Origin: Albugo candida | Lineage: Eukaryota > Oomycota > Peronosporomycetes > Albuginales > Albuginaceae | Reading direction: 5' to 3' | DNA length: 64,000 nucleotides | Assembly (NCBI GenBank): GCA_905220665.1 | Contig: CAJNAR010000152.1 | Coordinates: 124,001-188,000 of the forward strand | Shown here: piece after piece, positions 34,493 through 46,726 of the stretch | Layout: the number at the start of each line of letters is the position of its first letter | Numbering within the stretch: position 1 is the stretch's first letter | The notes under the pieces: model-generated | Told to the model about the DNA's origin: nothing | What the model saw: the letters and a program-made list of their open reading frames with translations, nothing else | Database searches by the model: none | Position numbers and translations under genes: made by a program

Positions 34493-34871
34493 TTCGTTAT
34501 GCCGTCACAAACACACGGAATGGAGGGTATTGCCACATCATCTCGCACCACACACGTACGTGAAGCATCTGTAGTTCTATTACTGAGTTGTACTTGTATG
34601 TCGGGTTATGATGCAACGTGTTCTATTCCACACGTGAGAGTTGCAGCTCGTCCATCGCCTTGCAATTTCGTGTCTCAACCAATTGGATGACTGTAGTCAG
34701 CGAAATAGTACCAATCAAAATGTGCAACTCAACTTAAAACGGAGTAATGAGTTTGAAATGTCTCTTATTTGTTTCTAATTACATTCGTTCTATGGTTGAC
34801 AGTGGTTACGAGACGACGAAATGACGAAATCGATATGGAAAGTCTATGTCGATCGAACCGTATGCACCATT
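34493..34871. other. Intergenic spacer, 379 bp
   Basis: This separates the stop of the TPR-like gene from the start of the ELMO gene, both on the minus strand. It presumably holds the ELMO promoter. No clear core-promoter motif was identified. Confidence 0.5.
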
Positions 34872-35552
34872 CTATAAGATCGTGTCCATTTGTGGTGATA
34901 CATTTCGAATCGTCGAGATCGCAAGTGGCGAACGCATTGCTTCATTGTATCGTGCCAACGACCGCGGATCAGCTTCAACGATAGTTCCGGGTGTGCCACT
35001 GGTAAACTGTAATGTTTGTACTAAATTTCAACACAACGGCGATACAATGGAGAGATTTGGGTCCAATTCTTTTGGAATCTCTGTGCTGATTTCACGCAGA
35101 GATAACAAGTCCTCGATGAGATATATGTGTTGTTTACTTGGATTTGGTTTTGTTGCGCATTTGTTTACAGAATTGGTTGAACTTGTTTCGATATGTTGGA
35201 GAGTGTCGTTCTTATTCTTAATTTTCATCAAACGGTTCCTCTTTTTTCTTATTTCAAGAAGACTTTCCCGTAAATGGAATGAGTGTAAAATGTCACACTT
35301 CTCAGCTATTGCTTCTGCGTAGTCGTAATACTCAATAGCTTGTTTTATGAAACAAACAGATGATTCAGAGGGATACATGGACAACTTGCTGACGACATCA
35401 CCGAGGTTCGTACTGAGTACGTACATGAGGGGAAAGCTGGAGTTCTCGTACGCGGACTGTAGCGCTTCTTTCCATATCTCGTTGGCTGCAGCGTAATTTT
35501 CCATGTCGTAAAACTGGCGGCCGAGCAACACCTTTTCTTTGATTTCATCCAT
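34872..35552 (-). CDS. TPR-like helical protein
   Basis: Exon 1 runs from the ATG at 35552 to 35046 and a 39-bp GT-AG intron (35045-35007) leads to exon 2 (35006-34872); the model gives 213 residues. Without splicing the frame stops after 174 residues at 35028. The N-terminal 90 residues look like two or three tetratricopeptide-type helical pairs: GRQFYDMENYAAANEIWKEA, then YVLSTNLGDVVSKLSMY, then FIKQAIEYYDYAEAIAEKCD. The rest is basic and then low in predicted structure, ending TIRNVSPQMDTIL. TPR proteins act as scaffolds; no partner is indicated. The intron is unusually short and should be confirmed, but it preserves the frame exactly and the second exon reads plausibly. Confidence 0.65.
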
Positions 35553-35641
35553 TCTTCTGATGTCGGTACCTTTGATTGCGAGAATTAATACTTTAGTACA
35601 TAATAGTGAAGCAATCCTTTTTATTATGTATTGCGTTAGTG

Positions 35642-36576
35642 TTACTCTCTCTTTTTCAATGCTTCCAAATACAAACCCAAAGCTTTCTGCACTTTGTCGG
35701 CTTGCATCAAATCGAGAAACTTTTCGAAATCCTCCGTTTTCGCATCTTGAATGCGATCTGCTACATTCTGACGCATCAGACGATTGGTACCAACATGAGC
35801 GTGATCTGTGATTTATTTCAAAATATCAAAATGATATCCCAAACCTGAAATGTGATATAACGAGTACCTGGAATAGCAGGCCGCTTTTCCATTGTGACTT
35901 TACATCGAGGGAGAACTTCCTCTATCACACATGCTTCATCCACCAATCCCACTAGTTTGCTTTCGCTGCATCCAGTTGCAGCCCGAGTCCGAGCAGTTTT
36001 TCTGCTTGGCGATTGCCAACAGTATTGATAAAGATTTTTCGAACCCATTTTGGCACAACATACTTATTGTGTCTCGTTAAGCCCGATTTTTGATTTTCCC
36101 TGTTGCCATGATTCGATAGTCACAGCACATTGCAAGTATACATCCACCTGCTGGGCTGTGGCCTTCAATAGCGGCTACGCAAGCAAGACGAGTTGGGTAT
36201 AGTCGAGAGATAAGGTTGTGTAGTGACTGATAAAAAGTCTTGAGCTTTTTGGGCTAAGCACAGAAATAAGTACGAGAAAGCAGGTTAATTGAAACAAAAC
36301 CATTCCGTACATGTGGCTGATACAATTCCGATAAATCAAGTCCCGCAGAAAATTCGTGGGGTCGAAACGCTAAGATCATTCCGCTGATGACATATTAGAT
36401 ATCCAAATTCTTAAATAGTTGAATTGATTAATATACCGACAAGACTTTTCGGACTCCAATTTTGCAATAGTCGCATCTAAAGGTTGGAACAACTGCGATG
36501 CGTGAGGAGCCAAAGGTCTCATCGCACTTGCATACCGTACCTTTCTGCTTGGTATAATAATCGGCGGATTATACAA
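35642..36576 (-). pseudogene. ECI1: Delta3,delta2-enoyl-CoA isomerase gene with three frame breaks
   Basis: Crotonase-fold isomerases of this family move double bonds of unsaturated fatty acyl-CoA for beta-oxidation. Exons on the minus strand are about 36576-36437, 36383-36301, 36253-35868 and 35805-35642, with GT-AG introns of 53, 47 and 62 bp. They read KLESEKSCR/GMILAFRPHEFSAGLDLSEL, AQKAQDFYQSLHNLISRLYP, then CVAAIEGHSPAGGCILAMCC-DYRIMA with the oxyanion-hole glycines, GLNETQ, PKWVRKIFINTVGNRQAEKL, LVGLVDEACVIEEVLPR and PDHAHVGTNRLMRQ to the stop. Inside the third exon the frame changes three times: near 36107 (before GKSKIGLNETQ), near 36065 (extra bases including TAA after ETQ) and near 35956 (before LVGLVDE). 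The 5' end is not resolved. It is either a recent pseudogene or an assembly with indel errors. Confidence 0.82.
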
Positions 36577-39500
36577 ACGTTTGATACTGTATAATATCCA
36601 TCATACGGTTCTCGTAAAATTAACGAATCACAGGTAGTAGAAAAACTTCGTGCGCCTGCTTACTGGAAGGTATGACGGACATGCTTTCCAACGTGCCATG
36701 TCGGAGTCTATTATTCCTCGTAATATTAGCTGTGGCGGAAATTCTGCACTTTCGGGCGCATCGAAAATATTTATTTTGAAGTTCAAGTTCCTTAAGGATA
36801 CAAACCGACGTTTGTAAAAGGGGAAATGTCTCAAAATGGATCTTATTACTTATTAGCCCCTTGAAAGCTAATGCTGGGATGCATAAAATATTATTGTGTT
36901 GCCATGTGCGAGGTCCTACTCAATGTCTCCGACTGCATTCCAGAACGTCTCTCTATAAGAACAGTCAAAAAGATCAAATCGCACCGAGGACTACAAATAA
37001 TGAACGTCGTGTTCCGTTGAAAAGGGACCTCGCAATGCATAGGGTTCAATATACGGTCTCAGGACAATTGTACGCCAATTAAAGCATTCATTTTCAGGCA
37101 TGACACTACCAAAAGAATAGAAATCTACTGCAGCGGTTACAGCGAACTTTGAAGTGTAGGAGTGATGAAAATATCAGAAAGTCTTCACAGCGGTAGAGCC
37201 AGGTTGTTCCAGCACGAAAGATTCCGTCAAAAATCGAAATTTGGTCTATGATTAAATCGATCAGCCACCACAGGAGTGACTCTGGGTTGTATACTCCAGT
37301 ACGTACTTGGCATATTTTCCAAAGAAAGATATCAAATATGGTTGTAGCGGTACCGATATGCCATCGTATATAGATAATTAGCGCGCACAAAACGTTACGA
37401 CACTATATGTAAAGTAACTCTTCTTGCATCACAGTGTGAGATGTGTCAAGCCGCAAAGAAACTGACTTTTTTGGATTGGAACTTAACGAATGGCTTAAAC
37501 AACATAGATAGCCAAATCCAAGAGTGAGTGCTGACGCTATCTGAGCATACTAATGTGCGTGTCATAGTAACTCTCACATTGAACAACGCCCTCAGTCTTC
37601 GACATGCATACGATCAACTTCTTAATAGAATGCTTTCTGCGCGCTAACATCATGCACCGCCGTAGTTTTGAGAACGGAATAAACATAATATATTATGAGA
37701 GCACAAGGCTTTTCCTGGTAATGGAATCGCTCGAACGAGTGATGAAATGATGAGTAAGGACACTGCATCATCGTCCTTGCCGTCACAACGTTGTACGCCG
37801 GAAAATGCAAAGTACATCATGATTTAAGCTTTCGTCATCGGAGTTGTTTCTTGATATGAATAGTTGATTCGAGAGCCGTGCAAAATGAAATGTTTAGTTC
37901 TCATTGTGGTTTCTAGAGTCCCATGTTCTTCAATGTCGTGCGGCATTGCCTGTGTAATCCCATCGAGATAGATGAACAAATCATTAGCGTCCTTAATTAG
38001 CTCAGAAGTGAATTTTCTGCCCAAGGAGGCGATGTCATGTAGTGGGAAATAATGTAAAAAACCTATCCCGTCGCCGGAGAAATTTCTTCGTCTTGCTAAC
38101 ATTCAGTCCGTATACAATGAGTTTCGAGAACTACAGAAAGCTGCCCAAGACGCTGACGCTCTAGATAGCTCGCAAATAATTCTGTTAGTCTACTCATGTC
38201 AGGAGTACGTGATCTCCACGTGAATGAATCGCAATAGAAAATCGTGAGCTGCTTCGATCGGAAGCACATTAGGTAGGATGACTTTCCAGCGATTCGTACA
38301 TTGTACGCGTAAGGTTTCAATTTCATGTGCTACCGAATGACCATTACCGTGGCAACTTATGTGCTCTCTTCCCTTTTTTCAACTGTTAGCTGCAATTTAT
38401 CTTCCGGGAGCGGATAATAAAGCTCGCACAAAGCACTGCTTCCATAGGCGAGTTGGAAACTTGCGAAGTGAAGGGTGTTTTGTTATTACTCAATACAGTT
38501 TTCCAAAAGTGTGTCATCTTATTCTAAGCGCTATCAGCATTCTTCATTACCAAAGCACCTAAATATTTCATCAGTCTCATAACCCACTATCCCACATTTC
38601 ACTGTGAAGAAAAAGATTAGATCTTCAGCTGTCCAAAATTTCAAGATTCTCATCCTTAGACTCCAACGTATCCTTTTCTCAGCCATGCAGCGTCATTTTT
38701 GATATGTTTGCAGCGATGACAAAAGGCGCAAACGCATGCAACTTACAATCCGTTTTTACCTTCATTGTAAGCGACTCTCAAATGATGACTTTCCTGAATG
38801 AACACAAATCATGGAACATTAGACCTGATGATAGAGTTTCTTTCCGTCAAGACAACCGTGAGCATGCCATCAAAGCTAACGAACAATAACACAACTGGAT
38901 AGAGATCGTTTCAATTCAATACCGTCAACAAATTTTATGGTCTTAGATTGCCCACGCCCCGTAAAAATCAGCCGAGGCGCTATTTGATACCATGTATAAA
39001 TGTGCGTGGTCTGTTTTGTCCAATTCGATAGCCTCTCTTTACACATTTTTATTTTCTACGTCTAGCCCGGCCATATCCAAACACTTGACTAGTACCATCT
39101 CGAATATCTTTCGTCTATTAATACTTGTTTTTCTGGATAATCTGCAATTTTCGTTTGCTTCTAAAGCCCATTTTACTTGACCCTTCACACTGTATAAACA
39201 CATGCACAAATAAGCATCCCCATTGCTTACATCAAGTGTATGTCAAAAATGATTTCAATTTTGAAAAATGAGTCAGAGGCATCCGATATACTACCCAGAG
39301 AGAGGATGAGCCGCTTGTCTTGATCCGTGCACTCCACGCTTGCAGTCATCCTTGAGCAAGCTTCGTCGAGCTTCACGAGAGGCTCCAAACACTTCCGTCA
39401 TATTGGATTCATGTACTTGCAGTCAAGTCTGATTACCGTTATGTGTGCTCCTTCGAACAAGAAATTGATTGAAATCTCCTACTTTTCAGCCACGCTCTTG

Positions 39501-41415
39501 CACATAAATCTTTGGCTGAAGATCTAGAGTGATCATCGTGACGATGATAGCGAACCCTTCACATCGTTGATTTTCTAGGCTAGTGCTGGGTCGACTCTGG
39601 TCGCTGTCTTCATTGCGCCAAGATGTTCATGTAATTTTTTATTTGATAACTTATACGGTGTTTATTCCGATAAGATGTAGTTGTCCTCGAGCAGCATCTC
39701 GTGTGATTCATCGCTGTTGATCTATTAACCTTTGGAATCATAAGATGGCAAGGATCCTCAAAGATGCTTACTTCAACAGCGCTATCCTGATTTGTTGCAC
39801 ATAGTAGCTGGACGTCTTGACTTCACTATAAACTCATCGGTACGATGTGGCTGTTCATCAAACCATGCCCAGCAGCCTTTTCATTCTGAAATGTGGTCCC
39901 AAGCTCTGCTGACCATGTGAGCACTGTCAGCCTTAGAGCACAAAAACGTTCAGGTGGCCTCAAAGAGACCTATTCGATACTGAATACGCATCAATAGTGT
40001 GTAAGTGATAGGACTACGTGAAGGAATAGCGTTCACCTGGCTGTACGCTATTCTACCCTCTGGGTTGATGTAAGCTATATACATATATAAAAATGGAAAT
40101 TACCGTAAGCACTTCATCGTGGTCCCATAATCGCAATACGAGTGAAGTAGACCTAGATTTTTTCGATTGGGTCTTCTTACGTGATCAATTGCAAGATGAT
40201 GCATCTGATTTATCGTAATAAACCGCTAGCCGTGATCAACATCTCTTGCATCCTGTCAGAAGAGAGACATCGCGAAAGAATGAAACCCCGCTTCAAGTTT
40301 CCGTAATTTGTTGCTGTCTTCTACTCACGCCCATCATTGTTCTCATTTGGACGATATCGACGAAAATCTAGCAATACTTTGCGCACAAAGTTTGTGGTAG
40401 AGATTACGCCTACATCCGTTTCGTTTATATGCGATAACGAACGTATTCATCATATACATAGGACCAGTGTGGTTCTTCAAGTGAGTTTTGTGTGGAGCGA
40501 TGGCTTTCATGTGCTCTTGTTGCTGATTATCGATCTATTGAAGGTTTGTTGTATTCGTGCATATAGCACTTACGTAATCGTGTCCGTTTCAGCTAATTCA
40601 TCACTTTGGCGCTTTGATGTCATTCCTTATCAAAATCTAGGACTGTCGTTGGTGTTGTTCAGTTTGTTGAAATCATTTGTTTAATCACGTACACGCTTCC
40701 CAGATTTTTGGAAATCTCTGCATGGGTAATAGAGGATCTAGAAGCATACTCGGTCATGCTAGTATAAAGAAACCGCACACATTTCAAAGAATGATGTCAT
40801 TAAGCAATTTAATCAAACTGCGTTTATGTACATCATCTGGCCCTGTTGAAACATTCGATTGTATCTATCTTGGGAAAAGATCAAGGTCTTACAGCATTCA
40901 ATCTGTCTTCTGCGTGCCCATTCTTCTCTCTTATCGCTTTTCTTATCAATGGGATTCTACAAAGATACCCATAGTATTTTGCATGAAAAACAAACAGGGT
41001 TAATTGAAAGATTTGTCCGAACATCATCGCCAAAAAAATAAACCATAGGGAAGGACGAGAGCTATACGACTAGTGAACCAAATGCATGAAGTTCGTGCTG
41101 AACAAGAAACATTAAAAATTACGGAAGACTGGATTTATTTCTACTACGAACAAGCGAATGCGCATGACGCACACGTCTTCAACCACGGAGAATATTAATT
41201 TTGCAATATCTGCTTCATACCTCGCAGTTCTTTCAGTTCTAAATTATTACCTTTTTTCCAGTCCCTAATTGTGAGAAGCCTGGCTTATGTGACTCTCGAC
41301 GTAAAAAATGAAAGAAGGGAATTGGTCACAAGAATAATCGAAGTTGAAGAAACTAGCTGTGCAAGCACAGAGATTTTGAAGTTTCTTGAAAAAACGACAA
41401 TCTAGGAACGAGACC
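36577..41415. other. Gene-poor stretch with decayed coding-like DNA, minus strand
   Basis: Several minus-strand blocks read like protein but with stops or frame changes. 38326-38096 and 37824-38102 overlap in different frames (RIAGKSSYLMCFRSKQLTIF, then ASLGRKFTSELIKDANDLFI). The segment about 40100-39980 reads NPEGRIAYSQVNAIPSRSPI, about 39870-39790 reads GCWAWFDEQPHRTDEFIVKS, and about 39490-39250 reads ITVIRLDCKYMNPI, stop, RKCLEPLVKLDEACSRM. Plus-strand 40337-40684 and 40677-41003 are open for about 110 codons each. I recognise no family in any of these. Confidence 0.3.
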
Positions 41416-41774
41416 TTAAGCCTTATATTTCTTCGTCCATCTCCATGGTACTTCATACACGACGACATTGGCTCCTAGCAACTCGGCGATGCAAGCAAAT
41501 GTTATGAGAAGGTCTCGAGCATAAGGCATTGTGTGATAGAGGAAGTGGATAATCTCAGCCGGTAACATTATTAAGTAGTCATGTTCCATGCGAAGTAAAA
41601 TTGTTAGACTCGAAGCACCATTCTTTGGCTATAAAATTGTGATTATCTCAGATCTGTCGACAGATATCAAGTACATATAAAATGCAGGTCATTTGTTTTG
41701 CTTACCTTAGCCAGCCACATGTCAGGAAACCTTCCGACGACCTCAATGCACGGTGACGCATATCGTAAGCATAC
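41416..41774 (-). CDS. Unidentified spliced gene, 3' part (two exons)
   Basis: Two exons fit together: 41774-41706 (23 codons) and 41628-41416 (70 codons plus stop), joined by a 77-bp GTAAGC...TATAG intron. The combined sequence includes RYASPCIEVVGRFPDMWLAK, then SSLTILLRMEHDYLIMLPAE, IIHFLYHTMPYARDLLITFA and LLGANVVVYEVPWRWTKKYK. The first exon is preceded directly by an AG acceptor (CCTAG), so at least one more exon lies upstream, perhaps the open frame at 41975-41775. LPAEIIHFLYHTMPYARDLL is faintly like an F-box, but I do not rely on this. The frame and splice agreement support a real gene; the function is unknown. Confidence 0.5.
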
Positions 41775-42432
41775 CTAGGTCATCAGGCTCTCTGCTATTT
41801 TATCTCGCCTCCAGAAGCTGTCTGAAAACGGTATTCTCGTGAGAAGAAATTTATCCAAGCTGATTTGAATACTTTTCTTAAAAAAACGCAATTCCTGACC
41901 TGATTTCAGCGACACCATGGAGAGAAACGGTGGGCTTAGCTTAATGAATCCAAAGCAGAACTTTTTTTTCTTCAAATGTCATGTAAAGTGAGAGAGTAAG
42001 CTCTTGTATGTCGACAAACAAACACAAATTTGGAAGAGGCTGTTTCTTGTCATGAAAATTGTCCTACAGTAAAATTCTGACTTCAAAGTTGAAAAACGTC
42101 TTGGCGGAGAGCAAGAAGCACTGGTCGCGCCTCTGACATCAAATTGGCAAGAAAAGACTCAGCTGGACATTATTCAGTCTCTGGTAAGTGGCAAGGTGGC
42201 ATATAATTTCGAAACTAATTTTCACGCATGACGTAGCCATTGATAGAAAATTCTGGAAATGCTAGATGCAGCCACCTACCTCATGGAGGCAACTGCGGCT
42301 CCCACGCCAAAGCGCTTCATATTGAGAATCAATTCTTTTGATCTATTTTGAAGATACTACGCTGGTTGAAAGGGTGGGTTATCTCGCTTATTTATATCTG
42401 AATCAAGTGGTTTCGACCGCGCTATTTTCGGG
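41775..42432. other. Spacer between divergent genes, may hold upstream exon
   Basis: The minus-strand open frame 41975-41775 may belong to the gene on its left; the remainder should carry the promoter of the SAM-domain gene. No regulatory motif is clear. Confidence 0.35.
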
Positions 42433-43524
42433 ATGACCAGCTCAAGTGGAATCGCTAGTATACGATCGGTCCGAGACGCTAATGAAGCGAGGATTGCGGC
42501 GAAAAAGCTTGAGTTGGATACTAAAGCTATGGAAAGTCGACTATGTGCTGTAAGGCTGGCAGTTTTACACGATCAACAGAAGCTAGAACTTGAACGCTCA
42601 CAAAAGCACAATGGACACCGATGGAAGAGCTCAAGAAAGAATCGCCAAAAGCCAGAGTCGAAGATCGAAAGTAGAAATAGTACTGACAATCAAAACAATG
42701 AGAAAATTACAATGGCAAGCCAGCATCAGCCTAAACGAAACGTGCGGAAATGGGATCGATGTGACATCCAAAAGTGGCTTACTCGGATTGGAATGGAGGA
42801 ATACGGCGCTGCTTTCGAGTTCAACAATGTGACGGGAGCTATACTACTCAAGTTGGAAGATCAAGATCTTATTTATTTAGGCGTGGAGACCTCATCGACG
42901 CGTGATCGAATGCTTAAAGCAATCAAAAAGCTTCGTAGCGGTAAGTCAATTGATGCAAAGACCACCGAGAACGTTAACTTTACGCAAAAGGAAACTCCGG
43001 ATGACAAATCTTTGCTTATTCATTGGTCCCACACTACCCCAATGAGAGGAAACAGATCAGAAAATGCATTGGAGCAACAAGCGACCGTCAACGCGGCTGA
43101 TGCTGTGGATGCACTGCACATGTCCAACATCAATGGGATATTACAATGGAAAGAACATGAAGGCGACACATTGTCGCAAGATAAATTTTGGAGCAATCCA
43201 GCGGACAAAGTCACGAACGGAGAGCTGAAGAAAGGTATCTTGAATGAAGAGAAGGAACATGAAGCTTTCCGTGCGGCTGTATCCGCATGGAGGACGGCCT
43301 CTCGATCGACAAATAACATCGAAAACGTTGTGCGTGAACGGAAGGAGAAAGAATGCTCAGCTATAGTCAGTAAGCAAAGCTGCTGGCAGTGTTACCGCTT
43401 GGGAACTACTGAATCAATGACACACGATTTAGACTTGAGCAAAGGATTTTGCAGCGTGACGTGCAGAAACCTATACAAGAATGAATGTGCACGCTATCAC
43501 GAGCGAATAGCGGAAAGTGAATGA
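42433..43524 (+). CDS. SAM-domain protein with C-terminal zinc-ribbon-like motif
   Basis: A single-exon ATG frame of 363 residues. Residues 8-60 are helical and charged, likely coiled coil (DANEARIAAKKLELDTKAME). Residues 105-168 form a SAM domain: KWDRCDIQKWLTRIGMEEYG, then FNNVTGAILLKLEDQDLIYL with GVETSSTRDRMLKAIKKL, which has the usual W at the start and the L-x-DL-LG core. SAM domains self-associate or bind partner SAM domains. The C-terminus has C317, C320, C340 and C344 (CWQC...FCSVTC), a possible small zinc-binding site similar in spacing to zinc-ribbon motifs. The middle (about 170-300) is low in recognisable structure. No membrane segment or signal peptide is seen. The combination of coiled coil, SAM and CX2C-CX3C is consistent with a scaffold protein. 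Confidence 0.88.
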   Translation: MTSSSGIASIRSVRDANEARIAAKKLELDTKAMESRLCAVRLAVLHDQQKLELERSQKHNGHRWKSSRKNRQKPESKIESRNSTDNQNNEKITMASQHQPKRNVRKWDRCDIQKWLTRIGMEEYGAAFEFNNVTGAILLKLEDQDLIYLGVETSSTRDRMLKAIKKLRSGKSIDAKTTENVNFTQKETPDDKSLLIHWSHTTPMRGNRSENALEQQATVNAADAVDALHMSNINGILQWKEHEGDTLSQDKFWSNPADKVTNGELKKGILNEEKEHEAFRAAVSAWRTASRSTNNIENVVRERKEKECSAIVSKQSCWQCYRLGTTESMTHDLDLSKGFCSVTCRNLYKNECARYHERIAESE

Positions 43525-46500
43525 AACGGTGCAGCGGAACCGTCTTGTCGCTAACAACTGTATTTGCAATTTACAATATCCATTTCCACGAAGTGATGTT
43601 TCCGGCCTGAGGGGGGTCATCCGTCTTCGTTCTTCAAACATTGGTTATATAAGCCATTGAAATATAAATCTCATCTGCTTGTAGGGCGAGACCACCTGCT
43701 GCAGTATTCGTATAGTTTGATTTCGACCGTTCTGTAGAATTTGCTACAATAGAATTGTTTCTTATTGATAGAGTTTTTTTAAACTGCTATGTCCGATTGC
43801 GTGGCATACTCATCTGCTGTGCTGAAGATAGACCCAAGTTCAGAACGGATGCTACAGAAGTACGTACTAAGGAAGACAATGAGAATTTTTTTATATGTAG
43901 ACGAGTGGCTTCATAATTGCATTCCTCATTTTTAAACATTCATCAAACTTTTCTTTCAGATGTTTTTTAGTCTATATTGTACGTATTTTGCATCTCGCAG
44001 TAGTGCATATGTACTGTACCATCCATCACTGAGAATTGTAAACGAATATCGCCACGTATTATATTTCTGGTAGCTACACAAAATTAAAATCTTATTTCTC
44101 TTCCCGAAGAATGCCTTGATGACATCAACAAGAAAAGTCTCTAGATACGCAATCATTGTAAGTGACTAAAATCGCATCATACTTCCACTATGGCAATATA
44201 GTAGCAAAACCTATCTAATGACTTTAGTGTCAGTGCGTCGAGAACCGAAATCGGAGGCATAGATCTGGATCACATGACATATTCTTGACGTTCATGCGAG
44301 CAACGTTGCGATTTCGGGTTGGGAACGCTTTTGAATGTGACTGCTCACGACAGAAATTGAAAATTGGCATCCGCAGGGGGTCAATTTCTTGAAAATGCGA
44401 TTTCAGCTTCGCTGCAGCTTGTTAGCAACTCACGGCGTCTGTATCGTACATTCTTTTTTTTTTGCATACAAAAAATCAAAATTTCGTCTGTGTGACTGAT
44501 AATATAGTAACGATCCTCTCGATTGCTAGAAAGATGCATTGCGTGACTCGGATTGCTAGCAATCGACGGAGAGCTGCATTAGACGTTGAAATTAGGTGTC
44601 TACAGCCAAGTTAAAACACATGGGAGAAATGACCTGTGCATCTCCGTAAGCAACTGTTCATGCCTAATTCAATTTGGACTGGGTTCAAATGAAGTAGTAA
44701 CTCTCCATTTTGCCGGGTACGTCCATCGAGTTGGATATCAACGAGGACACTCTCCCGACCCTATTGTATAGAATTTCTTAGGTCAGTGAGCGAAAGGAAA
44801 TTGACATCATGTTAGAGCGGTGTATTCCAAGATTTTTTAAAAAGGATGCTACAATTGTAAAAATGGTAATGTATCATCTCCCTTGTCTTCAAATCAGGAG
44901 AAAACAAGAGCGCTTCTCGATTGCACTTAGATCGTTGCTAAAGCGACTATCAATAGCTATGTGCAAGTACTAGTTTGTGCTAGACATATGTCGGGTAAGC
45001 TCGATAGGAACTGGAAGCCTGTTGCCGGGTAATTGCCTTTATGTGATGGGATTAATTTCGAAGCAGATCTACCAAATTGAGATTAGCACATAAAAGCCTG
45101 ATGGAGATCAAAGCCTCTACTTGAGATTGACATTTTCAAAGATTTCACATAGCCCATACAGCTTCCCTCCACCCCCAGCCTATCCCTCCTCTTAATAATG
45201 GTGGATAAAAATCTTCATGTATGGAGCATGGGCTAGCCCTTGACCCGTCTCCAAGACCATTGGATAACCAGTGAGTGCACTGGACTGATGCAACCGTCAA
45301 ACCAGCAAATTGTTGTGCAACATACATCACATCATCAAATAGATGGACTACTGCTCGGCTTCTTCTGGCTTGGGCATGATCGATTGGTACAGTCCGATAA
45401 CCATCCGCATCAAATGGGTTGATGAAGAGATTTTATGAATTAGCCGATAATATGATTTTTGAGATACAGAAAGGGCTCAGCCAGGACGTCTAGAAGCCTG
45501 CAACTTCATCAACGCGCGTGCTTGGAGCTTATTGAAGCAGTTGCAGAGCAAGGGTCAAACTCGTGATGACTCTACATATATCTATAAATGTAGAAAAATG
45601 CGGCTTAATATAGTGCACAGCAGGTCTCTTCTCTCGTATGTGCTTTATTTGGTATATCCGGTTTCAAGTGCTTGCAACTGGGAGATCTTACGTCTTTGCC
45701 TCTATTAAAGCATATAAAGATAAAGCAGACCTAGTGTGCGTTGCTTCTTTGTTGCTTTATTCCTTACAAGTCCTTTTGTGAAGTCAAACAATGTACTCTT
45801 TATTTCGCATGCGTTTAAATCCCATACAGAAGTTTTAAGATGACTTCATGAGCGCCGCAGTAAAGCAACGCGATTTTAAGTTCAGCTTTAAAAGAGCTCC
45901 CGCTGTTTGGAGTTCTTGGTAGTGACAGAGAAGATGTAGAAGATGCGGTAAAGTTGAAAATTGTACGATATGCTGAGCATAATGAATGAGATGAGGTTCC
46001 TTGAAGCAATTCAGAAATATCCTGTTTGACCTCAAATCTTATTACAGCAGAGATTGTTGATGAATTAGAAGTAAGGGTATGATAAAGTACATCATAAACG
46101 TACCTGAAAATCTAGATTAGTAAAGGAGGAAAAATAGGGCGTTTATGTATCACTTTTTGATTTCATGAAACAGATTTGCCGATGAGCTCCTAGTGTTCCG
46201 TTGTTGCCTTCGCATGTTCGAACCCCCGTCGGTATAGAGCAAGTCCATCACCTCCGCACCCAACTAACCATCAAACCACGGGAATCGTGCCATGCGTTTG
46301 AATCAATACTTCTACCAAGCGAGATACAGCGCGTCCTACATAGAATCATATTGATATCATCCCCATGTGGTGATCGATGAAAGAAACGATCAATATGGGC
46401 AATTTTCATATTAAATATGTCCAGCCGAACTAGAGCGGATGTCAAGACGCCATGTTGAGACATCCTCATAATGAAGTGTAAGGTAGAGGACCCACTTTGT

Positions 46501-46549
46501 ACCTAAAGTTGTCAGTTCAATGGCACGCGATGAAGTACTTCTGAAAGAT
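43525..46549. other. No recognisable gene over 3 kb
   Basis: Short frames only, for example minus-strand 43956-44156 and a 48-codon ATG frame at 43788-43934, neither with a known motif. A minus-strand stretch at about 45.8-46.0 kb (SSFKAELKIALLYCGAHEVI) is faintly ankyrin-like but too short to call. The last five bases, AAGAT (46545-46549), are one copy of the Gypsy target duplication. Confidence 0.35.
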
Positions 46550-46726
46550 TGATATCTCGTTCACTCCTGAACAAGTCTCCTCTTCAACTGAGACGGCTTC
46601 GGGTTGTTTGACTCCGGTAACTGAGAATCAGAACTTTATTATTTAAGATTCTTCCAGTACCGCTTTTTATGGAAAGATATGAAAGAGACGCGTGACCCAA
46701 CCTTGGGATGGATGTCGGGCCCATCA
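46550..46726 (-). repeat. Gypsy 3' LTR (177 bp, internally deleted)
   Basis: It is collinear with the 5' LTR at both ends but lacks the segment corresponding to 51352-51520. In the longer copy that segment is bordered by the direct repeat GTTTG, of which one copy remains here. Confidence 0.9.

Noticed and set aside
34846..35322. Plus-strand open frame of about 158 codons
   Set aside because: It is antisense to the TPR-like gene, lacks an ATG at its start, and the minus-strand reading has helical-repeat character and an ATG.
45815..46009. Ankyrin repeat on the minus strand
   Set aside because: LLYCGAHEVILKLL is only part of one repeat; no second repeat or gene structure is visible.
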